From Pseudomonadota bacterium (lineage in GTDB: Bacteria > Pseudomonadota > Gammaproteobacteria > Xanthomonadales > Rhodanobacteraceae), in assembly GCA_029561145.1 (NCBI GenBank), contig JAKQJM010000086.1, positions 1 through 41,465 of the forward strand: a stretch of DNA of 41,465 nucleotides, given 5' to 3'. Positions within the stretch are counted from its first letter, which is position 1; every line of letters starts with the position of its first letter. Below the pieces are notes generated by a model. The model saw only the letters and a list, made by a program, of their open reading frames with translations, ran no database searches and was not told where the DNA came from. A program made the position numbers and the translations under genes. Positions 7,496 to 15,747 of the stretch are shown here, piece by piece.

Positions 7496-9280
7496 TCAGC
7501 CGCGCTTCATCGAATTGAAGAACTCGTCGTTGGACTTGGTGTTCTTCATCTTGTCGAGCATGAACTCCATGGCGGCCAGTTCGTCCATCGGATGCAGCAG
7601 CTTTCTGAGAATCCAGATCTTCTGCAGCATGTCGGGCTCGATCAGCAGTTCCTCGCGGCGCGTGCCGGAGCGATTGATGTCGATCGACGGGTAGACGCGT
7701 TTTTCCGAGATGCGGCGGCTCAGGTGCACTTCCATGTTGCCGGTGCCCTTGAACTCCTCGTAGATCACCTCGTCCATCTTCGAGCCGGTCTCGACCAGGG
7801 CGGTGGCGATGATGGTCAGCGAACCGCCTTCCTCGACATTGCGTGCGGCACCGAAAAACCGCTTCGGCCGCTGCAGCGCATTCGCATCGACGCCGCCGGT
7901 CAGCACCTTGCCCGAGGACGGGATCACGGTGTTGTAGGCGCGCGCGAGACGCGTGATCGAATCGAGCAGGATGACCACGTCCTTCTTGTGCTCGACCAGG
8001 CGCTTGGCGCGCTCGATGACCATTTCGGCGACCTGCACGTGGCGCGTGGCCGGTTCATCGAAGGTCGACGAGATCACTTCGGCGCGAACGCCACGCTGCA
8101 TCTCGGTGACTTCCTCGGGACGCTCGTCGATCAGCAGGATGATCAGATGCACGTCCGGATGGTTGTGCACGATCGCCTGGGCGACGTTCTGCAGCATCAT
8201 GGTCTTGCCGGCTTTCGGCTGCGAGACGATCAGGCCGCGCTGGCCGCGGCCGATCGGTGCTACCAGGTCGAGGATGCGCCCGGTGATGTCCTCGGTCGAG
8301 CCGTTGCCGCGCTCGAGACGGAACGATTTGCGCGGGAACAGCGCGGTCAGGTTCTCGAACAGGGCCTTGTTCTTCGAGGCCTCGGGCGGTTCGCCATTGA
8401 TGTGGTCGACCTTGAGCAGGGCGAAGTAACGCTCGCCTTCCTTGGGAGGACGGATGCGCCCCGCGATGTAGTCGCCGGTGCGCAGGTTGAAGCGACGCGT
8501 CTGCGACGGCGATACATAGATATCGTCGGGACCTGCCAGATAAGACTGGTCCGGGCCACGCAGGAAGCCGAAGCCATCCTGCAGGATTTCGAGCACGCCT
8601 TCGCCATAGATGCCGCCGCCCGCCTTTGCGTGTGCCTTGAGGATGTTGAAGATCACATCCTGCTTGCGCGCGCGGGCGACGCCTTCCTGGATACCCAGGG
8701 TCTCGGCGAGGGCGATCAGGTCGTTCGCATTCTTGCGCTTGAGCTCGTTGAGGTCGATCAGCGGGCCATTGTCGCGGCTCGCGTCGTATTCCTCGTCGTC
8801 GCGCGGCAGGCCGCGATGCGCATGATTCTGCTGGCGGTTGCCGCCGCCGGAGTTGTTGCCGCCGCTGCGATTGCGGTCACGATCGCGGCGACCGCGCGGA
8901 CCCTGGCGACCTTGCTGGCCTTGCTGGCCCTGCTGGGGATTTCGCTGTTGCGGATTGCCCTGGCGCTGCGGGTTGTTGCCGTTTTCCTGGCCATCACCCC
9001 CGTTCTGGTCGCCGCCGCGATTGTCGTCCTGGGTGGTATTGCCACTCGCCATCGCGTCGTTCCCGTGCGATTCGTAGGCGCGGTTGCCTGCGCTCGATTC
9101 CGCGGCGGGTTCCCTGGCCTGGGACTCGAAGGGTGCGGATGATTCCGCTTGTGCATCCGCAGCGGGCTGCTTGTTGTCGGCGCGCGGCGCGCGCTGCGCT
9201 CTCGGCTGGCGTGGGCGCGGCTCGGGACGAGCTGCAGGCGTGGCGCTTTCGCCACCGTCGGAATTTTCGATATCGGACAC
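7496..9280 (-). CDS. rho: Transcription termination factor Rho, with long disordered N-terminal segment
   Basis: This is the hexameric RNA-dependent ATPase that ends transcription. The canonical Rho core starts near residue 174 ([20 protein letters not shown]), with the cold-shock-like RNA-binding domain (DGFGFLR), Walker A SQPKAGKT near residue 353, and Walker [17 protein letters not shown] near 436. Ahead of it lie about 170 residues rich in Gln, Asn, Gly and Arg, including runs like [19 protein letters not shown] and a basic [10 protein letters not shown] stretch. E. coli Rho is 419 residues and lacks this. I choose the GTG at 9280 (GAGG seven bases upstream) over an in-frame ATG at 9364. 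trxA lies just upstream on the same strand. Confidence 0.95.
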   Translation of the reverse strand: MSDIENSDGGESATPAARPEPRPRQPRAQRAPRADNKQPAADAQAESSAPFESQAREPAAESSAGNRAYESHGNDAMASGNTTQDDNRGGDQNGGDGQENGNNPQRQGNPQQRNPQQGQQGQQGRQGPRGRRDRDRNRSGGNNSGGGNRQQNHAHRGLPRDDEEYDASRDNGPLIDLNELKRKNANDLIALAETLGIQEGVARARKQDVIFNILKAHAKAGGGIYGEGVLEILQDGFGFLRGPDQSYLAGPDDIYVSPSQTRRFNLRTGDYIAGRIRPPKEGERYFALLKVDHINGEPPEASKNKALFENLTALFPRKSFRLERGNGSTEDITGRILDLVAPIGRGQRGLIVSQPKAGKTMMLQNVAQAIVHNHPDVHLIILLIDERPEEVTEMQRGVRAEVISSTFDEPATRHVQVAEMVIERAKRLVEHKKDVVILLDSITRLARAYNTVIPSSGKVLTGGVDANALQRPKRFFGAARNVEEGGSLTIIATALVETGSKMDEVIYEEFKGTGNMEVHLSRRISEKRVYPSIDINRSGTRREELLIEPDMLQKIWILRKLLHPMDELAAMEFMLDKMKNTKSNDEFFNSMKRG

Positions 9281-9411
9281 GGACGGACCTCGTTGGGTGC
9301 CGTAGGAGAAAAGGGGGATTCTTGCGTGTGTTGCGGAAGGTGGAGCGGATGCGCTCCGTGACACTGCGGACTAACTTAGCACCGTGAAATGCGGGCGTCT
9401 AGGGTTGCAGC

Positions 9412-9547
9412 GGGGATTTGGGACTCGGGATTCGGGATTGGTAAAGGCGGGTATTGGAGAGTCGGGGGGTTCGAAAGGTGGGAGTCGAGACTCCCGCCGG
9501 CTCCCTGCTGACGACCTTGCCTGGCCTGACGAATCCCGAATCCCGGC
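9412..9547. repeat. GGGATTCGGGATT-type short repeats between rho and trxA
   Basis: The rho-trxA gap holds GGGACTCGGGATTCGGGATT (9420-9439) and, about 90 bases on, its inverted counterpart CGAATCCCGAATCCCGG (9530-9546). The two arms could pair into a long stem; between them are GTCGGGGGGTTCG and a smaller GGGAGTC-GA-GACTCCC palindrome (9480-9495). Runs of GGGAATCGGGA-type heptamers are frequent between genes in Xanthomonadaceae. A further short match occurs after gspC (13278-13295). Confidence 0.7.
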
Positions 9548-9550
9548 TTT

Positions 9551-9880
9551 TCAGGCAATCGCCCCGTCGATCAGCTGGGTCAGCTGGGTCTTGCTGACGG
9601 CGCCGATCTGGGTGGCTTCGACCTTGCCGTTCTTGAAAATCATCAGGGTCGGGATGCCGCGCACGTTGTAGTTGCGCGGCGTTTTCTGGTTGTGATCGAT
9701 ATTGACCTTGGCCACCTTGAGGCGGCCGCCATAGGTCTCGGCGAGTTCGTCGAGGATCGGCGCGATCATCTTGCACGGACCGCACCATTCGGCCCAGAAG
9801 TCGACCAGGACCGGTTCGGACGACTGCAGGACTTCGGCGTCGAACTGGTCGTCGCTGACATGGGCGATTTGCTGGCTCAC
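9551..9880 (-). CDS. trxA: Thioredoxin 1
   Basis: This is a 109-residue classical thioredoxin that reduces disulfides in cytoplasmic proteins. The active site is AEWCGPCKM with Cys33 and Cys36; the cis-proline loop RGIPTLM and the buried Asp in VDFWAEW are also present. The start is a GTG at 9880-9878 preceded by GGAGG with a six-base gap; a longer in-frame ATG at 9901 lacks a ribosome site. The trxA > rho order, with rhlB divergent, is the arrangement known from E. coli and relatives. Confidence 0.95.
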   Translation of the reverse strand: MSQQIAHVSDDQFDAEVLQSSEPVLVDFWAEWCGPCKMIAPILDELAETYGGRLKVAKVNIDHNQKTPRNYNVRGIPTLMIFKNGKVEATQIGAVSKTQLTQLIDGAIA

Positions 9881-10249
9881 GCGGAACCTCCACAGGATCA
9901 AGAGTCAAGGATTGTGCCGCATTTCAAGCGGGTCGCGGCAGCTTCGGCTACACTTGCCCGGCTTTACGGCGTGGATTGCTCAACGAGCGCGTGCTCATCG
10001 CAGTCCATTTCAGCCCAATCGGCTGTCCTGCGCAAGTTGGGGGCGGATCCATTCCGCACAAGGAGCCTTGGCGACAGAAATTTCGTTTGCGTCATCGGGG
10101 CTTTCCTGGCGACGGGGTGTTCGGCGAACGGCTTTGTCGGCGTGCCTGACAGGAGTCGCTGCGTGATGGCTCGAACAAACGAAGATTTCTGCCGCCAGGG
10201 CTCCTCGCAGCGCAGTTCACGGACGCCGAATCCACGAGATCCCTATTGA
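9881..10249. other. 369-bp divergent intergenic region between trxA and rhlB
   Basis: No credible gene is seen; the open frames here lack ribosome sites and family resemblance. A -10-like TACACT (9949-9954) points toward rhlB without a clear -35. If it is used, rhlB mRNA would have an untranslated leader of nearly 290 bases. The GC skew and base composition look ordinary. I see no riboswitch that I can name. Confidence 0.5.
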
Positions 10250-11953
10250 ATGTCACATACCCAACCGCTTACCGATACCGTTTTCGAAAGTTTTGACCTG
10301 CATCCCAGCCTATTGGCCGGCCTCAACGACACCGGATTCATCCGCTGCACGCCGATCCAGGCGCTGACCCTGCCAATCGCCCTGCGCGGAGTCGACATCG
10401 CCGGCCAGGCGCAGACCGGCACCGGCAAGACGGCGGCCTTCCTTGTCGCCGTGCTCAACCGCCTGCTGACCCGACCGGCGCTGGCCGAACGCAAATCCGG
10501 CGATCCGCGCGCGGTCATCCTTGCGCCGACGCGCGAACTGGCGATCCAGATCGAGAAGGATTTCCGCAACATCGGCCGGCATACCGGGCTGACCTCGGCG
10601 CTGGTCTACGGCGGCGTCGACTACGACAAGCAGCGCGAGATGCTCAAGAACGGCGTCGACATCGTCATCGCCACGCCGGGCCGCATCATCGATTACCTCA
10701 AGCAGCATGTGGTCTCGTTCCGCGCTGTCGATGTCTGTGTGCTCGACGAGGCCGATCGCATGTTCGATCTCGGCTTCATCAAGGATGTGCGCTTCCTGAT
10801 GCGGCGCATGCCGCCGCGCGAACAGCGCCAGGGCATGCTGTTTTCGGCGACGCTGAGCTATCGCGTGCTCGAGCTCGCCTACGACCACATGAACAGCCCC
10901 GAGAAGATCACCGTCGAAACCGACAACGTGACTGCCGATCGCGTGCGCCAGGTGGTCTATTTCCCGGCCACCGAAGAAAAGATGCCGTTGCTGCTCAACC
11001 TGCTCGGCAAGCTCGACGAGCATCGCAGCATTGTCTTCATCAATACCAAGGCGATGGCCGAACGCGTGACCCGCGCGCTCGAGCGCAATGGCCACCGCGT
11101 CGCCACGCTGTCGGGAGACGTCCCGCAGGCCAAGCGCGAGCGTCTGCTGGCGCGCTTCCAGAAAGGGGACATCGAATTGCTGGTCGCCACCGATGTCGCC
11201 GCGCGCGGCCTGCATATCCCGGCGGTCACGCATGTCTTCAATTTCGACCTGCCGCAGGATGCGGAAGATTACGTGCACCGCATCGGCCGCACCGCCCGTC
11301 TTGGCGCCGAAGGTGACGCGATCAGTTTTGCCTGCGACCTGTATGCGATGGGTCTGCCGGATATTGAGGCCTATATCGAACAGAAGATCCCGACCGCGCG
11401 GGTCGAGCCCGACCTGCTCGTCATCCCGCCGCCGCGTGTGCGCGAGAGGATCGCGATCTCCGATGAGGATGTCGAGGCGAACGCGGCCGATGACCTGCGC
11501 AATACGGCCGGTGCCCCGCCCAAGGAACAGAAGTCGCGCCATGCGGGTTCACGCGCGGGCGGCCCGCGTGCCGATGGTCGCAGCCGCGGCCCGCGTAGTG
11601 AGATTTCCCGACCGAAACCGGCCGCTGCTACCCCTGCGGTCAGGCCAGCCGAACCGAATGTTGCGGCCGCTGCAATCGAAGCCGGCGGCGATCCGGCAAA
11701 GAAGCGCAGACGCCGCGGTGGTCGCGGACGCAACGGAGCGAAGGCTGGCGAACAGGGCGCGCCGAACAAGGAAGCCGTGGGAGCGAATGCCCAGGGCGAT
11801 GCCGCGCGGAGCGAACGCAAGCCGCGACGCGAGCGCACACCCCGCGTCGACACCGTTGCGGGCACGCCAGGGCCGGAATCGAAAGCGGCTCCGCTCGCGC
11901 ACAAGAAGCCCGGCTTCTTCAACCGGATCGCGAGCTTCTTCGGACGTCACTGA
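10250..11953 (+). CDS. rhlB: ATP-dependent RNA helicase RhlB with basic C-terminal tail
   Basis: This is a 567-residue DEAD-box helicase that unwinds RNA, in E. coli as part of the RNA degradosome. Motifs in order: Q motif FIRCTPIQ (30-37), Walker A AQTGTGKT (54-61), PTREL (93-97), DEAD in [10 protein letters not shown] (about 166), SAT (199-201), and HRIGRTAR near 343. The RhlB type is supported by [13 protein letters not shown] and by its place beside trxA. After about residue 400 comes a 160-residue low-complexity tail rich in Ala, Arg, Lys and Pro ([13 protein letters not shown]), ending [15 protein letters not shown]. The tail is longer than in E. coli RhlB (421 residues) and probably binds RNA or partners. 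Confidence 0.93.
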   Translation: MSHTQPLTDTVFESFDLHPSLLAGLNDTGFIRCTPIQALTLPIALRGVDIAGQAQTGTGKTAAFLVAVLNRLLTRPALAERKSGDPRAVILAPTRELAIQIEKDFRNIGRHTGLTSALVYGGVDYDKQREMLKNGVDIVIATPGRIIDYLKQHVVSFRAVDVCVLDEADRMFDLGFIKDVRFLMRRMPPREQRQGMLFSATLSYRVLELAYDHMNSPEKITVETDNVTADRVRQVVYFPATEEKMPLLLNLLGKLDEHRSIVFINTKAMAERVTRALERNGHRVATLSGDVPQAKRERLLARFQKGDIELLVATDVAARGLHIPAVTHVFNFDLPQDAEDYVHRIGRTARLGAEGDAISFACDLYAMGLPDIEAYIEQKIPTARVEPDLLVIPPPRVRERIAISDEDVEANAADDLRNTAGAPPKEQKSRHAGSRAGGPRADGRSRGPRSEISRPKPAAATPAVRPAEPNVAAAAIEAGGDPAKKRRRRGGRGRNGAKAGEQGAPNKEAVGANAQGDAARSERKPRRERTPRVDTVAGTPGPESKAAPLAHKKPGFFNRIASFFGRH

Positions 11954-12350
11954 GCGAAGGAACTCTCGCGTTTCGGCATCGCGTGCGTAGCGGACCGGCA
12001 ATGACGCGTGCGCAGATGGATGCCGTAGCGTCCCCGGAACGGCGAAGGATCGGCACGCGCGCTGGCGCAACGGCGAGCGCTTCGATACGCAGGAACGCCC
12101 GGATGTCGCAGGAGCCTCTTCAGGTGTGATGCTTGTCTTCCTTGTGTCCGATTTCGGCAGGTCGCCCCTGCGGGGCAACTGCGGAACGGCGTCACCCCCG
12201 ACCGCTGGTTCCGGATGCGATTCTCGCGCATCCCGCTCTGGGCGCGTATCGACCGCATCCCTGCGGCCCGGGGATGGGAGCCGGTGAAACACTTGGCGTC
12301 GCGCCAATTTGCTAAAGTCCCCGATCGATGTCGTTCAGGAACGAAAGTTG
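11954..12350. other. 397-bp intergenic region between rhlB and gspC
   Basis: No gene is supported. Short hairpins are visible: GCCCCTGCGGGGC (12164-12176) and GGATGCG-ATTCTCG-CGCATCC (about 12213-12233). Neither has a clear U-tract, so neither is a confident rhlB terminator. Near the gspC start, TTGGCG (12294) and TGCTAAAGT (12310-12318) resemble promoter elements but the spacing is short (14 bases). Confidence 0.4.
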
Positions 12351-13274
12351 ATGCGCAGCCCCCTTGCCAACGCCGGATGGACGAGTGCGGAGCGTGACCG
12401 CAGGTCGCTGCGAACGGCGCAGATGGCCAGTGTCCTGCTCGCGGTGATCCTGGTCTGGTTGCTCGCGCGGACATTCTGGTTGCTGGTGCCGGGCGACGAT
12501 GGAACGAACGACGTCCCGTTGAGGGCGGCAGCGGTCGCGACGAGTGCGCCGACCTTGTCGATTTCCAAATGGCACTTGTTCGGCAATGCGACGAACTCCG
12601 CCGCCGCGCGGCGCGACGCGCCGGCGACGACACTGAACCTGAGTTTGCGCGGTACGCTGGCCGATGCCGATCCGCACAGTGGCCTCGCCGTGATCGCAAA
12701 CGAGCAGGGCGTCGAGCGCGCATGGCGTGTCGGTGAGGAGATCGCACCCGGGGTCACGCTCGATGAAGTGCATGCCGATCGCGTTGTCCTCCTGCACGAT
12801 GGCACCCAGGAAGTGTTGAACCTGCCGCGCGACGAGCCGAGCCAGGCAGTTGCGCCGATTCCGCCTGGCATGCGCGGCGGGGCATCGCCAAGAAACACGA
12901 CGCCGGTCGCAGCGGCTGGCGCGATCGCGAGTTTCGAACCGCCCAGCCTGGCCCACGGCGCCGTCGATTGGCAGCAGGCCATGGAAAAGATCGGATCGAG
13001 TCCGGCCGAGGTGGCGAGGAATGTGCGCATCGATCCGGTGATCAGCAACGGGCAGATCTCGGGAGTGCGCGTCTCGGCTGCCAACGGCGATGCGGCCTTG
13101 CTCGGAAAATTCGGACTGCGTCCCAGCGATATCGTGACCGCAGTCAATGGTGTTCCGGTCGATTCCGTGCAGCGCGGCCAGCAGATCCTCGAGAGTCTGC
13201 GCAACGCCAATGCCGTGCGCGTCACGGTGACCCGTGACGGCTCGCCGACCGAGGTCACCGTCCAGTTGAAATAG
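12351..13274 (+). CDS. gspC: Type II secretion system inner-membrane protein GspC
   Basis: This is a 307-residue bitopic protein linking the inner-membrane platform to the secretin. A short cytoplasmic N-terminus is followed by a membrane helix (about 25-47, ASVLLAVILVWLLARTFWLL), then the homology region (SISKWHLFG, LRGTLADADPHSGLAVI, GVTLDEVHADRVVL), a linker, and a C-terminal PDZ domain (about 210-307) with GLRPSDIVTAVNGVPV. The SKWHLFG and LxGTL patterns are typical of GspC. The start at 12351 has AGGAACGAAAG upstream; a TTG at 12309 would extend it but is unlikely. It precedes gspD and gspE on the same strand. Confidence 0.88.
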   Translation: MRSPLANAGWTSAERDRRSLRTAQMASVLLAVILVWLLARTFWLLVPGDDGTNDVPLRAAAVATSAPTLSISKWHLFGNATNSAAARRDAPATTLNLSLRGTLADADPHSGLAVIANEQGVERAWRVGEEIAPGVTLDEVHADRVVLLHDGTQEVLNLPRDEPSQAVAPIPPGMRGGASPRNTTPVAAAGAIASFEPPSLAHGAVDWQQAMEKIGSSPAEVARNVRIDPVISNGQISGVRVSAANGDAALLGKFGLRPSDIVTAVNGVPVDSVQRGQQILESLRNANAVRVTVTRDGSPTEVTVQLK

Positions 13275-13689
13275 GACCGGGATCGGGAATGGGGACCCGA
13301 AGTTGTTTTTCCATCTTCCCCTGGAAGCCGCAGGCGGATGAGGGTCCGGCAGCATGAATCGACTGACTTGTTCCGTTCTCCCGCGCGCTGGAGAAGGGGC
13401 CGAACGCGGATGAGGGCTTTTGCTTTTGACCAACGCGCCAGCTACCGCAGCAACCGCGTGCCGTTTCCGACGCTGTCGCGCCGCCTTCTCCCCACCTGCG
13501 GGCAGAAGGCAAAGCGGGCGTCATTTGAGGCTCGCCGGGACGATGGCCGGCGGCCCCGGCAAGCGGGGAGGCCCTGCCGTGAACCTGACGCCGGAATGAA
13601 ACAGCACACCGGCTTGCGGGCTTTGTTACGCTTGCGCGTGCGGATGATCTGCCTTCCGATTGCACCCACCTGATTGAGAGTCCCGACCG
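13275..13689. repeat. Intergenic region with dispersed palindromic repeat fragments between gspC and gspD
   Basis: No gene is seen in 415 bases. Several stretches look like dispersed repeats common in Xanthomonadaceae: GGCGGATGAGGGTCCGGCA (about 13331) and the related CGCGGATGAGGGCTTTTGC (about 13405), plus TTCTCCCGCGCGCTGGAGAA (13376-13395) and CCTTCTCCCCACCTGCGGGCAGAAGG (13489-13514, an imperfect palindrome). The CTTCTCCC/GGATGAGGG pairing is the recurrent element. Their presence separates gspC from gspD, so the two may not be co-transcribed. Confidence 0.6.
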
Positions 13690-15747
13690 ATGAAGTGTGT
13701 TTTCCTGATCCGAATGGTTCTCGTGGCAGGGTGTCTGTTGGCGATGAACGCCCACGGGCAGGGTCCGCAGTCGGCGGCGCCAGCGAATGCCGATGGCCGA
13801 CACACGCTGAATCTCAAGGATGCCGATATCCAGGCGTTGATCGCCACGGTTTCCGAGATCACCGGCAAGAACTTCATCCTCGGCCCGAACGTGCAGGGCA
13901 AGGTCACGGTGATCTCGGCCAAGCCGATGAAGCCCGACGAAATCTATGACGTGTTCCTCTCGGTCCTTCGCGTGCACGGCTACGCCGCGATCGCCCAGGG
14001 CAGCATGATCAAGATCGTGCCCGAGGCGATGGCCCAGCAGGACGGCTCGGCTGCACTGAACGGTGATCGCGAACACTCGACCGACGAACTGATCACCCAG
14101 ATCGTGCCGGTCAAGCACGTCTCGGCCAACGAACTGATCCAGATCCTGCGCCCGCTGATGCCGCAGGGCGGTCAGTTGGTTGCGCACGGCGCGTCGAACT
14201 CGCTGGTCATCTCGGATCGCGCCGGCAATGTCGCGCGCCTGATCAATATCATCCATCGCATCGACACGGTCTCGGATGCCGAGGTCGAGGTGATCCCGCT
14301 GGCGCATGCGAATGCTGCGGAAATGGCGCGCACGCTGACCTCGCTGGCCGACGACAAGGCCGCCCAGGCCAACGCCGAGGCTCCGCGCGTGTTCGCCGAC
14401 ACGCGGACCAACTCGATCCTGCTTGCCGGGGCGAAGAATGCGCGCCTCAAGCTGCGCGCATTGATCGCCCATCTCGATACCCCGCTCGAAAATGGTGGGG
14501 ATACCCAGGTCATCTACCTGCGCAACGCGAATGCGAAGGACCTCGTGCCGATCCTGCAGGGCGTGGCGGCGACATTGACCGGCATCGCGCCGCCCACGGC
14601 AGCGCCAACCGGTGCTGCGAGCGCCACGGGCAGCGCATCGACCGCGACGATCCAGGCGCATGAGCAGACCAACGCGCTGGTCATCAGCGCGCCACCTGCC
14701 GTGTTCCGTTCGCTGGCTTCGGTCGTGCGCCAGCTTGATGTGCGCCGCGCGCAGGTGCTGATCGAGGCGATCATCGCCGAAGTGGCCGATTCGACTGCCA
14801 GCGAGATCGGCGTGCAGTGGTTCACCGCACCACAGCGCGGCGACGGCACGCTTGGACAAGGCATGATCGGCGGGACCAACTTCCCGGGTCCGAATGGCAA
14901 CTCGAGCCTGACCGGGCTGGCGACCAACCCGCTCGGCCTTTCGGGGCTCGGCGGATTGTCGCTCGGCTATGTCGACGGCACGATAAAGATTCCCGGCACC
15001 GACAAGGAAATCCTCAATCTCGGTGCGCTCGTGCGGGCGCTGCGCGGCGACGGCAAGACCAACATCCTGTCGACGCCATCGATCCTCACGCTCGACAACC
15101 AGGAAGCCGAGATCAAGGTCGCCCAGGAAGTGCCGTTCCTGACCGGCTCGTACACGAATACCGCGAGCAGCGGTCAGAACGGCCAGGTCACCAATCCGTT
15201 CCAGACCATCGAGCGCAAGGATGTCGGCCTGGTCCTCAAGGTCACTCCGCATGTCAACGAAGGCGATGCGGTGCGCATGGAAATCCACCAGGAGGTTTCC
15301 TCTCTGGCGCCGCCCGTGACCGGCGCGGTCGATCTGGTCACGAACAAGCGCGAGCTTTCGACGAGCGTACTGGTAGCCGACAATTCTCTGCTCGTGCTCG
15401 GCGGTCTGATCGACAGCAATGTCAGCGACAGCAACAGCAAGGTGCCGGGGCTCGGCAGCATTCCGCTGATCGGCAACCTGTTCCGCTATCGCTCGAACAA
15501 GAACGAGAAGCGCGACCTGATGGTGTTCCTGCGTCCGCAGATTCTTCGCGATGCCGCAACCGAGGCATCGGTTTCGAGCGAGAAATACAACTACATGCGC
15601 ACCGAGCAGTTGCGCCTGCGCGAAGAGGCAGCGCCGCTGACCCCGCGCAGCGAGCGTCCGCTCCTTCCTGAAGTCCACGATTTCCTCAGTGATCCGGGCA
15701 TGGAAGCGAACGGAACGCAGAGCCCGACGCGCCGGAACCGGCAATGA
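13690..15747 (+). CDS. gspD: Type II secretion system secretin GspD
   Basis: This 685-residue outer-membrane secretin forms the exit pore of type II secretion. A signal peptide (MKCVFLIRMVLVAGCLLAMN..) precedes the N0 domain (LNLKDADIQALIATVSEITG) and the N1-N3 repeats, the latter with a Thr/Ala-rich insertion near residues 295-325. The secretin core contains VPFLTGSYT, EIHQEVSSL, VLVADNSLLVLGGLID and the signature VPGLGSIPLIGNLFRY, then KRDLMVFLRPQIL. The stop overlaps the gspE start in an ATGA. The ribosome site is weak (GAGAG ten bases upstream). Confidence 0.96.
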   Translation: MKCVFLIRMVLVAGCLLAMNAHGQGPQSAAPANADGRHTLNLKDADIQALIATVSEITGKNFILGPNVQGKVTVISAKPMKPDEIYDVFLSVLRVHGYAAIAQGSMIKIVPEAMAQQDGSAALNGDREHSTDELITQIVPVKHVSANELIQILRPLMPQGGQLVAHGASNSLVISDRAGNVARLINIIHRIDTVSDAEVEVIPLAHANAAEMARTLTSLADDKAAQANAEAPRVFADTRTNSILLAGAKNARLKLRALIAHLDTPLENGGDTQVIYLRNANAKDLVPILQGVAATLTGIAPPTAAPTGAASATGSASTATIQAHEQTNALVISAPPAVFRSLASVVRQLDVRRAQVLIEAIIAEVADSTASEIGVQWFTAPQRGDGTLGQGMIGGTNFPGPNGNSSLTGLATNPLGLSGLGGLSLGYVDGTIKIPGTDKEILNLGALVRALRGDGKTNILSTPSILTLDNQEAEIKVAQEVPFLTGSYTNTASSGQNGQVTNPFQTIERKDVGLVLKVTPHVNEGDAVRMEIHQEVSSLAPPVTGAVDLVTNKRELSTSVLVADNSLLVLGGLIDSNVSDSNSKVPGLGSIPLIGNLFRYRSNKNEKRDLMVFLRPQILRDAATEASVSSEKYNYMRTEQLRLREEAAPLTPRSERPLLPEVHDFLSDPGMEANGTQSPTRRNRQ

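Noticed and set aside
9692-10249. 185-residue plus-strand frame between trxA and rhlB
   Set aside because: It starts inside trxA on the opposite strand, ends at rhlB, and shows no ribosome site, domain or signal peptide.
10310-11542. 410-residue minus-strand frame opposite rhlB
   Set aside because: The rhlB frame has every DEAD-box motif; the antisense frame resembles no family.
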